64,000 nt of DNA, taken from positions 400,566 to 464,565 of the forward strand of contig KV425572.1 in NCBI GenBank assembly GCA_001632425.1, written 5' to 3'. This stretch comes from Neolentinus lepideus HHB14362 ss-1 (lineage: Eukaryota > Basidiomycota > Agaricomycetes > Gloeophyllales > Gloeophyllaceae). This document shows, piece by piece, positions 1 to 11,861 of the stretch; positions within the stretch are counted from its first letter, which is position 1, and each line of letters begins with the position of its first letter. The notes beneath the pieces were generated by a model. It worked only from the letters and a program-made list of their open reading frames with translations. It searched no databases and had not been told where the DNA came from. The position numbers and the translations under genes are program-made.

Positions 1-1490
1 TCTAGTCGTGCCATCTCATATCTGCGTGCTATAACACCGGATGCCGCATATAGTGTAAGTCATTGACTTGTTCCCACGGGCCACAGTAACTGAATTGCGC
101 TTCAGAATGAAGCAGATGTTTACGAACCTAATCACGAGGGTCCGCATGTTCATGTCTTGCGTTGACATGATTGACTGATGCACATTTTAGTGGCGTTTTG
201 GGGGAACAACTATGAAAGGTTGCTACAGATTAAACGAAAATAGTGAGTGCAAAATTGCTGCGGCGAGCAGTTGTTCATCATAATGATCTTAGTGACCCGG
301 AGCAACTCCTTGATTGCTGGCACTGTGGTACGCTGCGTCCTCCTATATACGTTCCAAGGCACGGTTACTAACATTAACACATTATAGTGGGATGGAATCC
401 TAATTCTCGTCGATTTGCGTGCTACCTCTAAAACTGAAGTGTGATTGTGTAGCCCCATCTTACGGAAGCGGGCACTCGTGGGTTGCAAAGAGGTCTATTG
501 TGTCTCGACTGTCTCATGGACTTGGTCGGACGAATTATTGTATTAGTGGTGGTGTCTGTAGGACTCTAGCAGACTCTAGCGCTGTCGAGCAGGAATCTTC
601 CAGGTTGGCGACTCGGACGATTTTCATTTTCTCGTCTTCCTGACCTCATACTCGTATTGTTCACTGTAGCTTACACCCATTTCATCTTGACCGTATCGTT
701 TTCAACACTCTCCTGCCCTGCCACTGTATCATATGTCCTATTTAATCTTTTGACAAACATAAGTCTGCCTGACTGTGTGCATAGTACCTACGTAGGCGGA
801 TTGCCTCGCACCTGCGTCTGAACCTTACTAAGGTTTTCACTCAAACCCGCCTAGTCATCTTAGGTTCCCTGTATGCATTAGACGAGGCTGGATTATAGTC
901 CTGGCGTTCAACTCCGATCCCGCGGCGGACATATACGGATCCTCAGTGACACATAGGCGAAATCGCATCATTCGACTCGGACGCGACCTACAGCTACAGT
1001 CACCGTATGCTACGACACCTTCGATGTCATGCTATCCTGCGCATGACCGTTCCACACCATTCACGCTATCACCATTGGATTGAATTTCTTATGTGTCGAC
1101 GGCGCATAAGTGCAAGCGGTGGTGAGTGACTGATGGAGCCTCTCAGAGAACTGCAAACATGTAACGTGGTTGGTCGTACTTTAGAGGAGGAGGGAGATAT
1201 AGACAGTGATAGATGAGACTGAATATGAGGACGGCGAGGAATAGTACATTTATTTTTGAATGATTTTTTGACATATACACCGTTAGACATATCTACCGTA
1301 AGAGGAGGTCCGATCCGCTGGGCGAATACAGGCGGTGAGCATAATCACTCAAAGAAATAGGGTCTTTCACTGTCTGCTTGCAATATAGAGTCTGGGATTG
1401 ATTAAGGCTGGCAGTGTCATCGGAACGTGGGTCAGAGGATTAGCGCCCCGTATAAAACTATCATTGGTCAAGGGCGCCTAAGGTAGAGCT
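1..1490. other. Intergenic, no gene recognised
   Basis: Only short, low-complexity-like open frames with no recognisable protein motif are present. I see no tRNA, rRNA or simple-repeat array. The sequence ends at the inner repeat arm that begins at 1491. Confidence 0.6.
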
Positions 1491-1908
1491 AAGGTTAGGG
1501 TTAGGATGCCGGACCGACAAAGAAAAAGCCTGCCCAGCCCGAGGGCCGAAGCAGGTCTGGAAAATATTGTGCAAGTGCATGAGCCGAAGCCCATACAAAC
1601 CACGAGCTCCCTCTGAGGACAGGGTCGCCGTGCTATGGAAGTCTCCCGTAGCCCGTATTCCCAGGTATCTGAAGGAGAATACGCTCGCAAGGTAAGTATG
1701 AGGAAATGAGCTGGAACCCATCCTGTATTTATTAGAGTTGGCCTGCGCACGGACCAGTTCCCGCGCATCTTGGAGACGCAGTCCGAGAACAGCCCAAGGC
1801 AATTCAAGACTGTGGGTCACCATCATCTTAAAGCATTGCCCATGCCTAGATTGAGAACGAACGGATGCAGCTACATGTACTATACAAATGTTATCATCGC
1901 GAGCCTTT
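1491..1908 (-). repeat. 418-bp inverted repeat, left arm
   Basis: This segment is the reverse complement of 11862-12279 over its full 418 bp, with one mismatch that I can find (a C in the run at about 1850 where the other arm implies T). Flanking bases diverge at once on both sides. The end at 1491 carries a short TTAGGGTTAGG run. The arm lies 251 bp beyond the stop of the GMC gene, while its partner starts 84 bp after the P450 stop, so the pair encloses four complete genes. Open frames inside it are identical in both copies but have no recognisable domain, and I treat them as non-coding. I see no clear target-site duplication, so the class of element is unknown. Confidence 0.95.
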
Positions 1909-2102
1909 AGTGCGCAGCCCAGTGAGGAGGTCACCTTTGGAACATCTTCAATCCAGCCTGAGCTTCTTCCTTCGTTGACCATCAGACGAGAGACTTCAGT
2001 ACAGATATAAGTGTGACTTGTTGTATATACTACACGATTGCTAATATAGATAGATAGATATGTCGAAGGGAGCGTTGAGATGTGGTGGTGATGGTGTTAA
2101 TT

Positions 2103-2142
2103 AAATAAGCCGAAGAATAGATAAATAAGCCGAAGAATAGAT
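2103..2142. repeat. 20-bp tandem duplication
   Basis: Two exact adjacent copies of a 20-bp unit (AAATAAGCCGAAGAATAGAT), followed by a partial third, lie just downstream of the GMC stop codon in its probable 3' untranslated region. A short TAGA run lies about 50 bp further out, near 2050. Confidence 0.9.
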
Positions 2143-2159
2143 AAATTAGCCCATGACCC

Positions 2160-4190
2160 TCACTGGTCAGCCTTGATCAAGTCGGCGGCCTTCTCCGCAA
2201 CCATGTACGCCGGTGCCATGGTGTTAGCAGAAGGAATGATGGGGAAGATGCTCACGTCCGCAACCCGGACGTTCTGCGTGCCATACACGACTAACTTGGA
2301 GTTCACGACACCACCGTCCACTTCAGCCTTCATGGCACAAGTACCAGAGGCCTGGTAAATCGGGTGCGCGACAGCCTGGATAGCAGCCAAGATATCCTCG
2401 TCGGAGGTCTTATCCAAGCCTGGGTATGCTTCGCCGAGGACAATGGGCGCCATGGTGTCTGATAGCATCACCTCCCGGACCTGCTTGAACGCCCAGACAG
2501 CCAACTTCTGATCGATCTCGGAGGAGAGCCAGTTGGGCTGAACAATGGGCTTGACCGTCGTGGAGTTGGACACAATCGTGAGATTGCCCTTAGAGAACGG
2601 GTACGAGAGCACAGCACCGGGGGTGACATAGTTGCCGGGCTGACCGCTGGGAACAGATCCACTCGCCTATAAGCCATATACGATGTCAGAGAAGAAACGG
2701 TAAACAGATAATATGAACGTACAATGACTTCGAGCTGGAGGTGGTTCCAGTCCGATCGGAGTAGCTTCAACTCTGTCGCGCCAATCGAATCCAAGAAGTC
2801 ATCAGGGACCCTTTCCCAGCCGCTCATACTCGAGATCGCGCCGGAGAGCTCGCCCTCACCGTACTTCCACTCCTTGAGGTCGTCCTGGTACAAAGTGGCG
2901 TTCGTGCTAAACTGCGCAGCCGTGGTGATATTGTCGGTAACCTGGTACACAGGGCCAAAGAACAAATGGTCAAGCAGATTCTGCCCGACGCCAGGGAGAT
3001 CAACGAGGACGTCAATCCCATTACCCTGCAGTTGCTGCGAGGGGCCAACTCCAGAGACCATCAGCAATTGTGGAGAACCAAACGCGCCGGCGGTCAGGAT
3101 AACCTCCTTGTCAGCGTAGGCAGCCTGCGTAGCACCGGTGTGGTCCTGGTATTCTACACCAGTGGCAACCAAGTCGCCATTCTCCTTTTGGTCAGAGAAC
3201 AAGATCCGCGTTGCCAGAGACTGCGTTAGCACATGGAAGTTCGATCGGTTGGATGCTTCAATGCCGAAGCTCGTCCACGATGAATCGCGAGTCTCGTGGG
3301 CGGGGTTCACAGTAGTTGCCAGATACGCAACGCCGATAGGTGATCCGTCATTGCTCTCCTTCATTGTCAAATTGGGACCAGTCTTGTTGGTGAGTGCCTC
3401 GGCAAAATAGACAGAAATAGGTTCGATGTAATGTCCGAATGAGATTTGGAGGGGTCCTTCGCCATCGTAGACGGAAGCGTTGTAAGGAATGTATGACTGG
3501 TTGGCCAGGGGTGCTGTGAATTCACAGCTCTATTGCGATGTCAATAAATCACGATTTCATGGACTTTGAGGAAGGCACCGACCTTCTTAAAATAAGGGTA
3601 GACGTCACTCCAGCCCCAACCTTCATTTCCAATCGCAGCCCATTGGTCATAGGGTGCCGCAGAGCCGCGAGTGTATGCCATGAAATTCGTTGAACTATCC
3701 AGCAATCAAGCTTAGCAGATCACACCAAGAAGACTTATTACCAACACACCTGGATCCCCCAAGGATGTATCCTCGAGGATAAGCTACCTGTCGGTTATTC
3801 AAATTCACCTGAGGAGCGGTAGTGTAATTCCAGTCAACTATAGAACCACCAGTGACCGTAAGGTCTAATCCGGGCACGCTACATTGAGTCATATTAGATT
3901 CCTGTAACAGGAATGGGAGCTTCTGATGCTCACGTAACGTTAAAGTCAATGTTGTAGTCATTTCCTGCCTCCAAGACGAGAACCGATATGTTCGAGTTCT
4001 CTGTAAGTCGCTCGGCAACAACAATTCCCGCATTACCCCCTAATAATTTTAATAAAAAAAAAAGACAGTGGCGTCTAGAAACCGATTACATACCTCCTAC
4101 GACAATATAATCATAATGAGTAGCTGCGTGCACGAACTGAGTAGCAGTAACTCCCGTGATGGCTGCAGAAGCCAAGGTTGAGAAACGCAT
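2160..4190 (-). CDS. Secreted GMC oxidoreductase, possible catalytic His loss
   Basis: The family comprises FAD-dependent alcohol or aldehyde oxidases and dehydrogenases. Six exons (4190-4094, 4039-3934, 3878-3750, 3694-3583, 3529-2723, 2666-2160) give 585 aa, a normal family length. The start opens with a signal peptide (Met-Arg-Phe then a hydrophobic Ala-rich stretch to about residue 22). The dinucleotide site VVGGGNAG follows at about residues 29-36, then GGSSSTNFMAYTRG and the C-terminal FAD segment ending IPSANTMAPAYMVAEKAADL. In the active-site block, HPIYQASGTCAM, the position that normally holds the catalytic His is Gln522; the second catalytic position is Asn565. The enzyme may therefore be weakened, altered or use another base. 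It is divergent from the SDR gene, with a TATAAGTA box at 4314-4307. It may oxidise an alcohol in a secondary metabolite; the substrate is unknown. Confidence 0.9.
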
Positions 4191-5272
4191 GTTTCTACTG
4201 TCTCTTTTCCGAACTCGAATAAGTTATGAAGAAGCTTCTCTGTCAACCAGTCCTCAAAGAAAGGGACGGTGCGGGGCCGATGGAGCACTACTCCGTAACA
4301 AACGCATACTTATAGTTGTGATTGTCGATTCTGGGTGAGATCGAGAACGCCGGGTGTGCCGTGGGTTGGCATACCCTTTGGCGATGACATGAGAGAAGAC
4401 CTGTGCAGTGTAGTTACCGACACTGCAACTTAGACGAAATTGACGGTTGTACCTGGTTCATCGACACGTGAACCCTCCCCATGAGAGCGGTACCGCATCT
4501 CCACACCCTTGTTTCGTAGGCGCGCGCGGACCCACTTACGCGACACTTATACAGGTGTGGGTTGATCCCCATTGACAACATCGTAAGAAAATCAACTCAG
4601 TTAATTGCGAACAAATATCAAAGCCTGCTATAGACAGATGAGACGTCGGTACAGCAGGTTACGTACTTATTGCGACATTGTTGGCCCATAGCACGTATCG
4701 TGAAATGGACCCGATCTTGTCGCTATGGACCTCCATCGAGACAGCGGCGAAGCGCGTATTCCTCCACGCGATGGTTCCTATATGATGCCCGTAGGTCTCG
4801 GAAAGCTAGATTTATGCTCTAGGATGGAGAGCGTCATCTTCAACGGACGCGACATTTGACCGGGCAGTCTAGGTGGCCACAGACCCACAAGCATATCCGA
4901 GATCCCCACATACAGAGCCGGCATTCCATCAAGGCGCTTGCCACTACTGTGTAGCACTGGCCGTGGTAAATTATCGTAGAGAACGTTGCCGACGACCTCG
5001 ACACTGGTGGTCAGAGCCAACGACGAAGACGACTGTCCCTCGGATAGTTCGGAGGTACTATCCGAGTGACAATCGCCTTCGGGGATTGCCCTCCCATTCT
5101 GTGACTGAATGACGACCCACATATCGGAGCGCTGTATCGATCTTCGACCTGCGTGAGCTATCGGCAACTCCATTGCGCTTATATATCTCCTCTTGTCCGA
5201 GATGAACACGGAATTCCACCGCAACCATCAGCCTAGACGCTCGCCAAAGTCCACCCCATCCAAAACATCATA
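4191..5272. promoter_or_regulatory. Divergent promoter region, GMC / SDR
   Basis: This is 1082 bp between two start codons facing apart. A TATAAGTA box on the minus strand at 4314-4307 serves the GMC gene (about 117 bp from its ATG). A TTATATAT box at 5179-5186 serves the SDR gene (about 90 bp from its ATG). No further gene is visible. Confidence 0.6.
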
Positions 5273-6130
5273 ATGTCTCTTGCCGGCCGCGTTGCTATTG
5301 TCACTGGATCCTCCCGGTCCATTGGCGCTTCCATCGCCAAAAGACTCGCCAAGGACGGCGCTAGCGTCGTTGTGAACTATGTCTCGAACTCGGCCGCAGC
5401 GGACGAGGTCATTGGTGAGATCAACTCAAAGGGGCCAGGCAAAGCCATCGGTGTAAAGGCCGATGTGTCTTCCATCGCGGGCGCGCAGTCGTTGTTGGAT
5501 GCGACTATGAAGCATTTTGGCAAGCTTGATATCCTCGTCTTGAACGCGGGTATCATGGCGTCGAAGGTGCTGGCGGAGACGGATGAGAAGAATTTCGATG
5601 ACCACTTCAACATCAATGTGAAAGGCCCGCTTTTCCTCACCAAGGCGGCTGCACCGCTGTTGACTGCAGGTACGTACGAGCGGTACTTTACTTTTGCGCA
5701 TTCCTAACCTTTGTGGCTTAGGTGGTCGTGTCATCTTCTTCTCATCAACCCTCACCAAAGCGTCCGGCGTCCTCCCCAACGCGCTCGCATACGTCGCTTC
5801 GAAGGCTGCCGTCGAGCAGATCTCTCGAGTGCTGGCAAAGGACCTCGGTGCGCGTGGCATCACTGTCAACACCATTTCGCCAGGTCCCGTCGACACGCCC
5901 CTCTTCCGCGAGGGCAAGACGGAGCAGCAGATTCAGTTCATCTCGAACCTCAACCCTTCGAAGCGTCTCGGCCAGCCCGACGAGATCAGCCCTATCGTTG
6001 CGTTCTTGTCTTCTTCGGAAGCCGGCTGGATAAACGGCCAGAACATCCTCGTTAATGGAGTGAGTCCTGATCATCAGTCGTGCGTCTTGCAGAGTTCTGA
6101 CATTATCTCATCCAGGGCTTCGTCGTGTAA
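5273..6130 (+). CDS. Short-chain dehydrogenase/reductase (classical SDR)
   Basis: NAD(P)-dependent carbonyl or alcohol redox enzyme. Three exons (5273-5669, 5722-6059, 6116-6130) give 249 aa, the typical classical SDR length. Visible motifs are the cofactor loop TGSSRSIG near residue 11 (the middle Gly of TGxxxGxG is Ser), LNAG in the central sheet, the Ser of the FFSST segment, and the catalytic YVASK with Tyr156 and Lys160. PGPVDTPLF after the active site is the usual loop. The last exon is only 15 bp and encodes GFVV plus stop, which restores the common SDR C-terminus; without it the frame would run into unrelated sequence. It shares a divergent promoter with the GMC gene. It could reduce a ketone or aldehyde on the pathway intermediate; the substrate is not predictable. 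Confidence 0.92.
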
Positions 6131-7147
6131 TCAGGTTGCATGCATTGAGAATGTCACAATTAGACGCGTTGTAATACAATACCATACTTGCAATCGTGTG
6201 TACTATATTCATAAAACCAATTCCAGTTGTTCTCGCGTTGTTGCATTTCTCATCGATGGTGATTGACGCATCTCCAGTGTGAAGTTGGTGCAATGGTTCC
6301 TATCCGGTACCGACGCGTTATTGAGCGCGACTAGCAAGGTCTCTGGTGTTAGAATGAAATTCATTTTTCTGCAACTATTTGTCTTTATTCTTTGTTTGCC
6401 CTCTTTTGGTAAGTCGCCACACAGTGCCACATCTTCATCTTGACCAAGACCTCGATTTCGACTTTGTCCGTCCGGAATACAACTACTTACACGCATCTTC
6501 TGTATACGTCAATCAATAAATCCATCATCTTACTTTATCTTTCTGCATCTGCTGCCACTATTCTTTCATCCTCCATCTATTACATTTAAATACTTGTTTA
6601 TCTTCACGCTATTGAAGTCCTTGAACAATCTTAGCATTGCATGTCCATATCAATTCATAGATACAATCGTTCATATTATTATATTAGTATCCTCCAATCA
6701 CCAACTAACCACCTTAGTCCGCTGTAAGACAACTCGCAACTTGGTATTCATCCTGTGCGGATGCGCAGGCGTTTATCGAGTCTGGAACGCGTACTAACAT
6801 ATTGCTCCTTCGCCAAGCTGTAAAGCAACGCCTTGCAATGCGCTCAAACGAGTCATAATATGTGGGTCAGGCGCGATGTTCTCACTCATCCTCCGCCTTG
6901 GATTTGTAGCAGCTGTGCTCAACGATAGACAACGGTACATCGTTTTGACCATCGTGCATACGGCATCGAGCCAATCTGTTCACACAATGCCAAGAAAAAC
7001 GATGATTAGCAATACGTGCTCGATATACTCCACACATTAATGATGAGTGCAATTGCGGCTATAATACACTTGCGACAGCGAGAAACATGCAAAAGATCTA
7101 TGGCATCAACTTGTCGTGCCTATCATTTAACGGCGTCAGCGGTTCAT
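6131..7147. other. Convergent intergenic region with dispersed repeat
   Basis: This lies between the 3' ends of the SDR and MFS genes. It holds a ~450-bp diverged repeat (listed separately). I see no gene in the remainder. Confidence 0.5.
6331..6790 (+). repeat. Diverged ~450-bp direct repeat, copy A
   Basis: Runs of near identity to 29089-29535 occur in the same order: GCAAGGTCTCT, GAATGAAATTCAT, ACTATTTGTCTTTAT, TCTGCATCTGCTGCCA and CATTAGTCCGCTGTAAGACAA-like blocks. By eye the copies are clearly related but well diverged. No open frame is conserved between them, so this looks like an old non-coding mobile element or duplicated segment. Confidence 0.75.
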
Positions 7148-8987
7148 CTAAACCACCGCAAACAACCTTGGGTTGCACTTCAACTTGGCGGCGAGGAGGA
7201 ACACGGAGCCCGTGATTCCGAGCACACCCTGCACAAATCGTCATAATCAGCATCTATAATCTAACTCGAGGGCCAATACGCAAGAAAACTCACCGTGTAC
7301 AGGATGAGGTGCTGGAAGTTTGCCCTCGTCTCGACTTTAATGAAGACACCGCCGATGGGCGTGCCGGCGAGCGCACCCGTCGATAAGAAGCCGAACAGCA
7401 TCCCTATCCGTGCACCAACTTTCTCGATGGGAGATATTTGTGTGACGCATGCCTATGGGAATGCGTCAATTTCAGGCTCGCATCAGTCAATACTCTGGAG
7501 ATTAATACGACGTACAGGCATCAGTGAGAAGCATGGGCCGGAAACGAATCCGTACAGGGCAGCAAAGGCAATCACGACGGCTTGCGAATCTGCAGTGTAC
7601 CACATGGCCAAGGACAGAATACCCGAGACCAGAGTGGCCACAGTGATGGTGTTAAACCTAGAGAGCTCGACTCAGTTTGAGGGATAAAGCAAACCTATAT
7701 CGGGGCTGCTCACCTTCCCACCCTGTCCGCCACGATACCGGGCAAGACTCGCCCAGCAATGCTCGTCGAACAGAGGATCGCCAACAAGTACGGAGTCACA
7801 GCACTCTCGCCGGCCGTCACAATGCCATATAAGCCGACATAGAAGAAAGGGTTGAACGCGGAGAGGATGTTGAACCAGAGCCCGATTGCCATCAGTGCGA
7901 AACGGATGTCCGTGAAAGCACGGAAGTCGATAATCCTCGTGAGAGGCGGAAGGGGCTTGGGGGGGCGGCGTGATTTAATGGTCACCGATGCAATGCTGTA
8001 GCAGCCTAGAACGATAAATGCGATCGCTCGAACCGACCATCCTGTCGAGGAACTAATTAAGCTTTATTGCAACGACGTAGTAAATGAGCATCTTACCAAA
8101 ACCTATCCGTGGGACTAGCTTGTGAAGCATAATAGGGAAGATAATGCCTCCGGCGCTGGCGCCTGCAATGACACATCCGAGTGCGTACGCAGCTTTCCGC
8201 TTGAACCAGTGGGCGACAACGCCCAATGCAGGGAAGAATCCGAAGGCGGCACCGATGTTGAAGAGAACAGACTGGGTAAGAAATTGTTGCCAGATTTGCT
8301 CTGGTTTCGTGATGGACAGCATGAATAAGGCAAAGCTAGCGATGGCGCCGCTGATCGGGATCATATATTTTGGCCCATATGCGTCGAATAATGGACCCGA
8401 GATAGATCCAACTAAAAATCTGCAAGTGTTGGGGATATTGCTCACGGGGCTAGAAAGGACTTTACTCACGCCCATACAACACGAATACTTGCACTGCTCC
8501 GATCATTGAGACCAGTGTGGCAGAGTAGTTCGACAAATATTTAGTCTTGTAGAAATCACTAAAAGCGCCGTAGGCATTTACGACACTAATTGCGGCGTCA
8601 AAATACAAATATGCAGTTTAGTAGACAGCTACCGTACCCGAATGTGCTCAAGGAGACTAGAACAGCTCCCAGAACGGTCAACCAAGCTTGAAGGCCACCG
8701 TCGGGAGGTTCCAGTGATGCGGAGGTCGGATCTTTTGGTGGTACCGGACTTGATGGGTCTAGCTTTTCAGGAATAGACTCTTTGTCGTTTAGTGTGCCTC
8801 GAGCGGACTCCAGATCACCATCTACCGTTGTCGGCGTTTGGGTAACTGTGGCGTGTAAGGTGACTCCGAACGGAGATGGGATAACGACACGGACGCCCTG
8901 GTCCTGCGACGATGATCGTCCCTGGAGACCTTCGTCCGTCGATGAACGGTTCATGAGCATTACTTCTGGCGGCGTAGAGGGCTGCAT
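7148..8987 (-). CDS. MFS transporter, monocarboxylate-carrier-like
   Basis: Integral membrane carrier of the major facilitator superfamily. Seven exons (8987-8638, 8585-8470, 8411-8097, 8041-7714, 7657-7516, 7452-7294, 7228-7148) give 496 aa. A polar N-terminal tail of about 100 residues is followed by PDGGLQAW, the signature before the first membrane helix in fungal MCT-like proteins. Then come LFDAYGPKY (loop 2-3) and hydrophobic segments expected for 12 helices, with IVADRVGRFN and GMLFGFLSTGALAGTPIGG in the second half. I chose the ATG at 8987; an in-frame codon at 9026 is possible. Two splice choices were set by reading phase: donor GTACGG at 8637 and acceptor at 8412. It is divergent from the P450 gene. 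Export of an acidic product or uptake of a carboxylate precursor is plausible but unproven. Confidence 0.9.
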
Positions 8988-9623
8988 TTCGCGCAGACAC
9001 GAAGGTGGACATCGCTGGCGTATCACGAGAAATACTTATAACATAACAGGCCGAGCTTCGAATCTTAGCAAGGCGACCCACACACTTCCCGCAGCACAGC
9101 CACAAAGCAACTATGTGCTGACAAAAGTTGCCTTATATGGTAGACATAGAGAAACCCACAGACAAAACAATGGTGTTAAGCTGGCCTTTGCGGTAGTTAG
9201 AACGCGCCGGTTGACGCGGGCGTACTCGGAACCCACTGCCAATGCATTCGCTATGTTTGCCCGTTAACGGTACTACCGCTCACGGTCTCCGGGAGTCTAT
9301 TTCACGGAGAAACTGACTCGAGTATGGCTTTCATCGGCGGCGACCCACCATCCATGTACTCCAATCCACCTTATTTCGCGGCTCTATCCAGGTTGACTCC
9401 AGTAATATGCCTGGGCTTTCCGGACGCTGCAGGTCTCTGGGGACCGTCAACACCATTCCAGAGACCGCAATGCGACTATCAAGGATCGTCCCAGTAGCCA
9501 CCCCGCTCTCCGATACGGTATATTGAAAGCTTATAGAGGGGTCCCTCTTCAAATCCGCTGTTAGTGGGATATAAATGCGCTATCGCAGCAGTGTCCCCCT
9601 TAATCCTCCGCGACACGCTCGCG
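8988..9623. promoter_or_regulatory. Divergent promoter region, MFS / P450
   Basis: This is 636 bp between opposed starts. A GATATAAAT box near 9567-9575 lies about 50 bp before the P450 ATG. No convincing TATA box was found for the MFS gene. Confidence 0.55.
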
Positions 9624-11777
9624 ATGGCACAATCTCTCATTTCCTCGACAGAGGCGTTTGCTCTCTTGGTAGCGATAGGATGTGCTGCGCTCGCATTCCT
9701 TGGTAAGCGGGCCACGGTCCGCAAGAACCTGCCTCCGGGTCCCAAGGGTGTGCCTTTCTTCGGCAACCTGTTCCAGGTCCCTGTTCTCAGACCGTATCCG
9801 AAGGTTTGTGGATGACATGAATGTTACGACTGGACTCTAATGCTGACAGACGCGTCCCTAGTTCCGGGAGTGGTCGAGACAATACGGCGAAATATTCCAT
9901 CTCAAGCTCGGACCGCAAGATGTAGTCGTCCTCAACACCGCAGACGCGGCCGATGAACTCTTCGTCAAACGCAGCAACTACTACTCGAGCCGGGCGGCGC
10001 CGCATGTGGCGCACGACATCATGAGTGCTGGTCAGAGAATGGTTTTCCTCCCCTACGATAAAGAATGGAAGGTCCGGAATATTTCCATCAGCGTTCTGAT
10101 TGAAATGGTATTGATGTTATTATGGCAGACCGCGCGAAAGAGTCTCCAGGGCACTATCGGTCCGAATCCCTCGAAAAAGCTCCGTCCGCAGCAAGATTTG
10201 GAGTCAAGAGTCCTGCTCTACGACTTGCTATTGCATGGTGACAAAAGCGTTACCCAGCCTCAGGTCGAAGGTCCCAATGGCGAGGTCCCGGAGAATCATT
10301 GGTTCTCTGTAATCCGGAGATATGTGCGTAGCCCTTGATTGTGGCGTTGGTAGACCGGAGAACTGACGACATAGATAGACGACGAGTATCGTCATGACTG
10401 TCATGTATGGCAAGCGTGTCCACAGGATCACAAATAACCCTTACCTGTACGTGCATTGGACTGGATGTCTTGAATGGTGCTCATATTGTGTACAGTCACA
10501 AGATCTATGACGTTTTGGCCAACTTCACTCACGTCGGTCAACCCGGTAACTATCTGTAAGTCCTGGGCGTTCCGTGTTCACCGGTATCGACTCAATTGGC
10601 TCGTTCATAGTGCCGACGCCTTCCCTATCCTTCGCAAACTGCCCGACATCCTCGCGCCATGGCGTCTGAAGGGCCGCAAGATGCACGAATGGTACGGTGA
10701 CCAGTTCCCTCACGCACTCCGTCGCTTACAATCCGAAACCATGTAGGGAAATGGAACTGTGGGGCGGTCTCCTCGACGACATCAAGGTCGACATGAAGAA
10801 CGGCGTCTTCCGAGACAGCTACGTTGGCAACTACCTCAAGGAGCGCGCGGAGAAGGGCAAGGAGGAGGCGCCCGGCTGTGGGCTCACGGATGACGGCTGG
10901 CTGCGCGACAAACTCCTCGCCTATACCGCTGCTACCGTACTTGAAGCCGGCTCGGACACCACGGCTAGCACGATGCAGAGCTTCATTCTCTTCATGCTCG
11001 CCCACCCGCACGTGCTGAAAAAGGTGCGCGATGAAATCGACCGCGTTGTCGGCGAGGACCGGATGCCCAACTTCGATGACGAGAAAGACTTGCCGTATTT
11101 CGTCGCCTGTATCAAGGAGACCCTGAGAAGGCGTCCGCCAACTATTATGGGTGAGCTCCGACGCTTGTGCATCCTGACCTCTTGTAACTGACGCATGGTG
11201 CACCCTCGAAGGTATTCCCCACTTGGCTGACCAGGACGATGTCTACGAGGGCTACTACATTCCGAAAGGTTCCACTGTCATCGGCAACGTATGGGCAATC
11301 CATATGGACCCCGTTCGCTACCCCAACCCCCGAGCCTACAACCCAGACAGATTCTACAAGGAAGGCCAGTCCACACCATGGAGCAGCGGTCCCGACACGC
11401 AGGGCCGCGACCAGTGAGTCTGCCCGATTCTCATGGGTTATGCAGTGATTAACGGCGTCGTTAGCTACGTCTTCGGCTGGGGCCGTCGTTTCTGCCAGGG
11501 TTCATACATTGCCGAGGCCTCGCTCTTCATCGTGCTCTCGCGCATCCTCTGGGGCATTGACTTCCAGACGCCGACTGACCCGAAAACTGGCAACTCGCTT
11601 GTGCCTGACATAAACGACGAGGAAGAGACATTCACGGACGGCTTTGTCAGTATCCCGAAGATCTTCCCGGTCTCGTTCAAGGCGCGGTCGGAGAAGAAGG
11701 CCGAGATCATCCGAAAGTCGTTCGAGGAGGCGCAGGCTGAGTGGCAGGTCTGGGGTTTGGCTACGGATGAGCGATAA
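9624..11777 (+). CDS. Cytochrome P450 monooxygenase
   Basis: Membrane-anchored, heme-thiolate hydroxylase. Nine exons (9624-9803, 9862-10071, 10129-10323, 10379-10446, 10496-10555, 10611-10691, 10747-11150, 11212-11413, 11465-11777) give 570 aa, at the long end for a fungal P450. In order: N-terminal membrane helix, the proline hinge LPPGPKGVPFFGN, I-helix AGSDTTAS, K-helix ETLR, the NPDRF segment and the heme loop FGWGRRFCQG with Cys477 as axial ligand. All hallmark residues are present, so the enzyme should be active. The ATG at 9624 follows a TATA-like box and starts directly at the anchor. The N-terminus resembles the large basidiomycete group often labelled O-methylsterigmatocystin oxidoreductase-like, a label that does not define substrate. 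Its 3' end abuts the right arm of the 418-bp inverted repeat. Confidence 0.93.
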
Positions 11778-11861
11778 ACTTGTCTTCCGTGTTGGTCGCT
11801 GTCGTCGCGAGCACATTATTCTTTCGTAATTTCGCATCCTCTTGTTGGTTCTGGTTATTTA

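Noticed and set aside
1461..1982. 173-aa open frame across the left repeat arm, with a near-identical partner at 11944-12309
   Set aside because: The shared part simply reflects the duplicated DNA. The frames diverge at the repeat edges, there is no domain and no splice-supported extension, so it is not called as a gene.
3902..3933. A 32-bp intron in the GMC gene
   Set aside because: Too short for fungal splicing. Extending to the next acceptor (3879-3933, 55 bp) keeps frame and gives the expected TVPGLD sequence.
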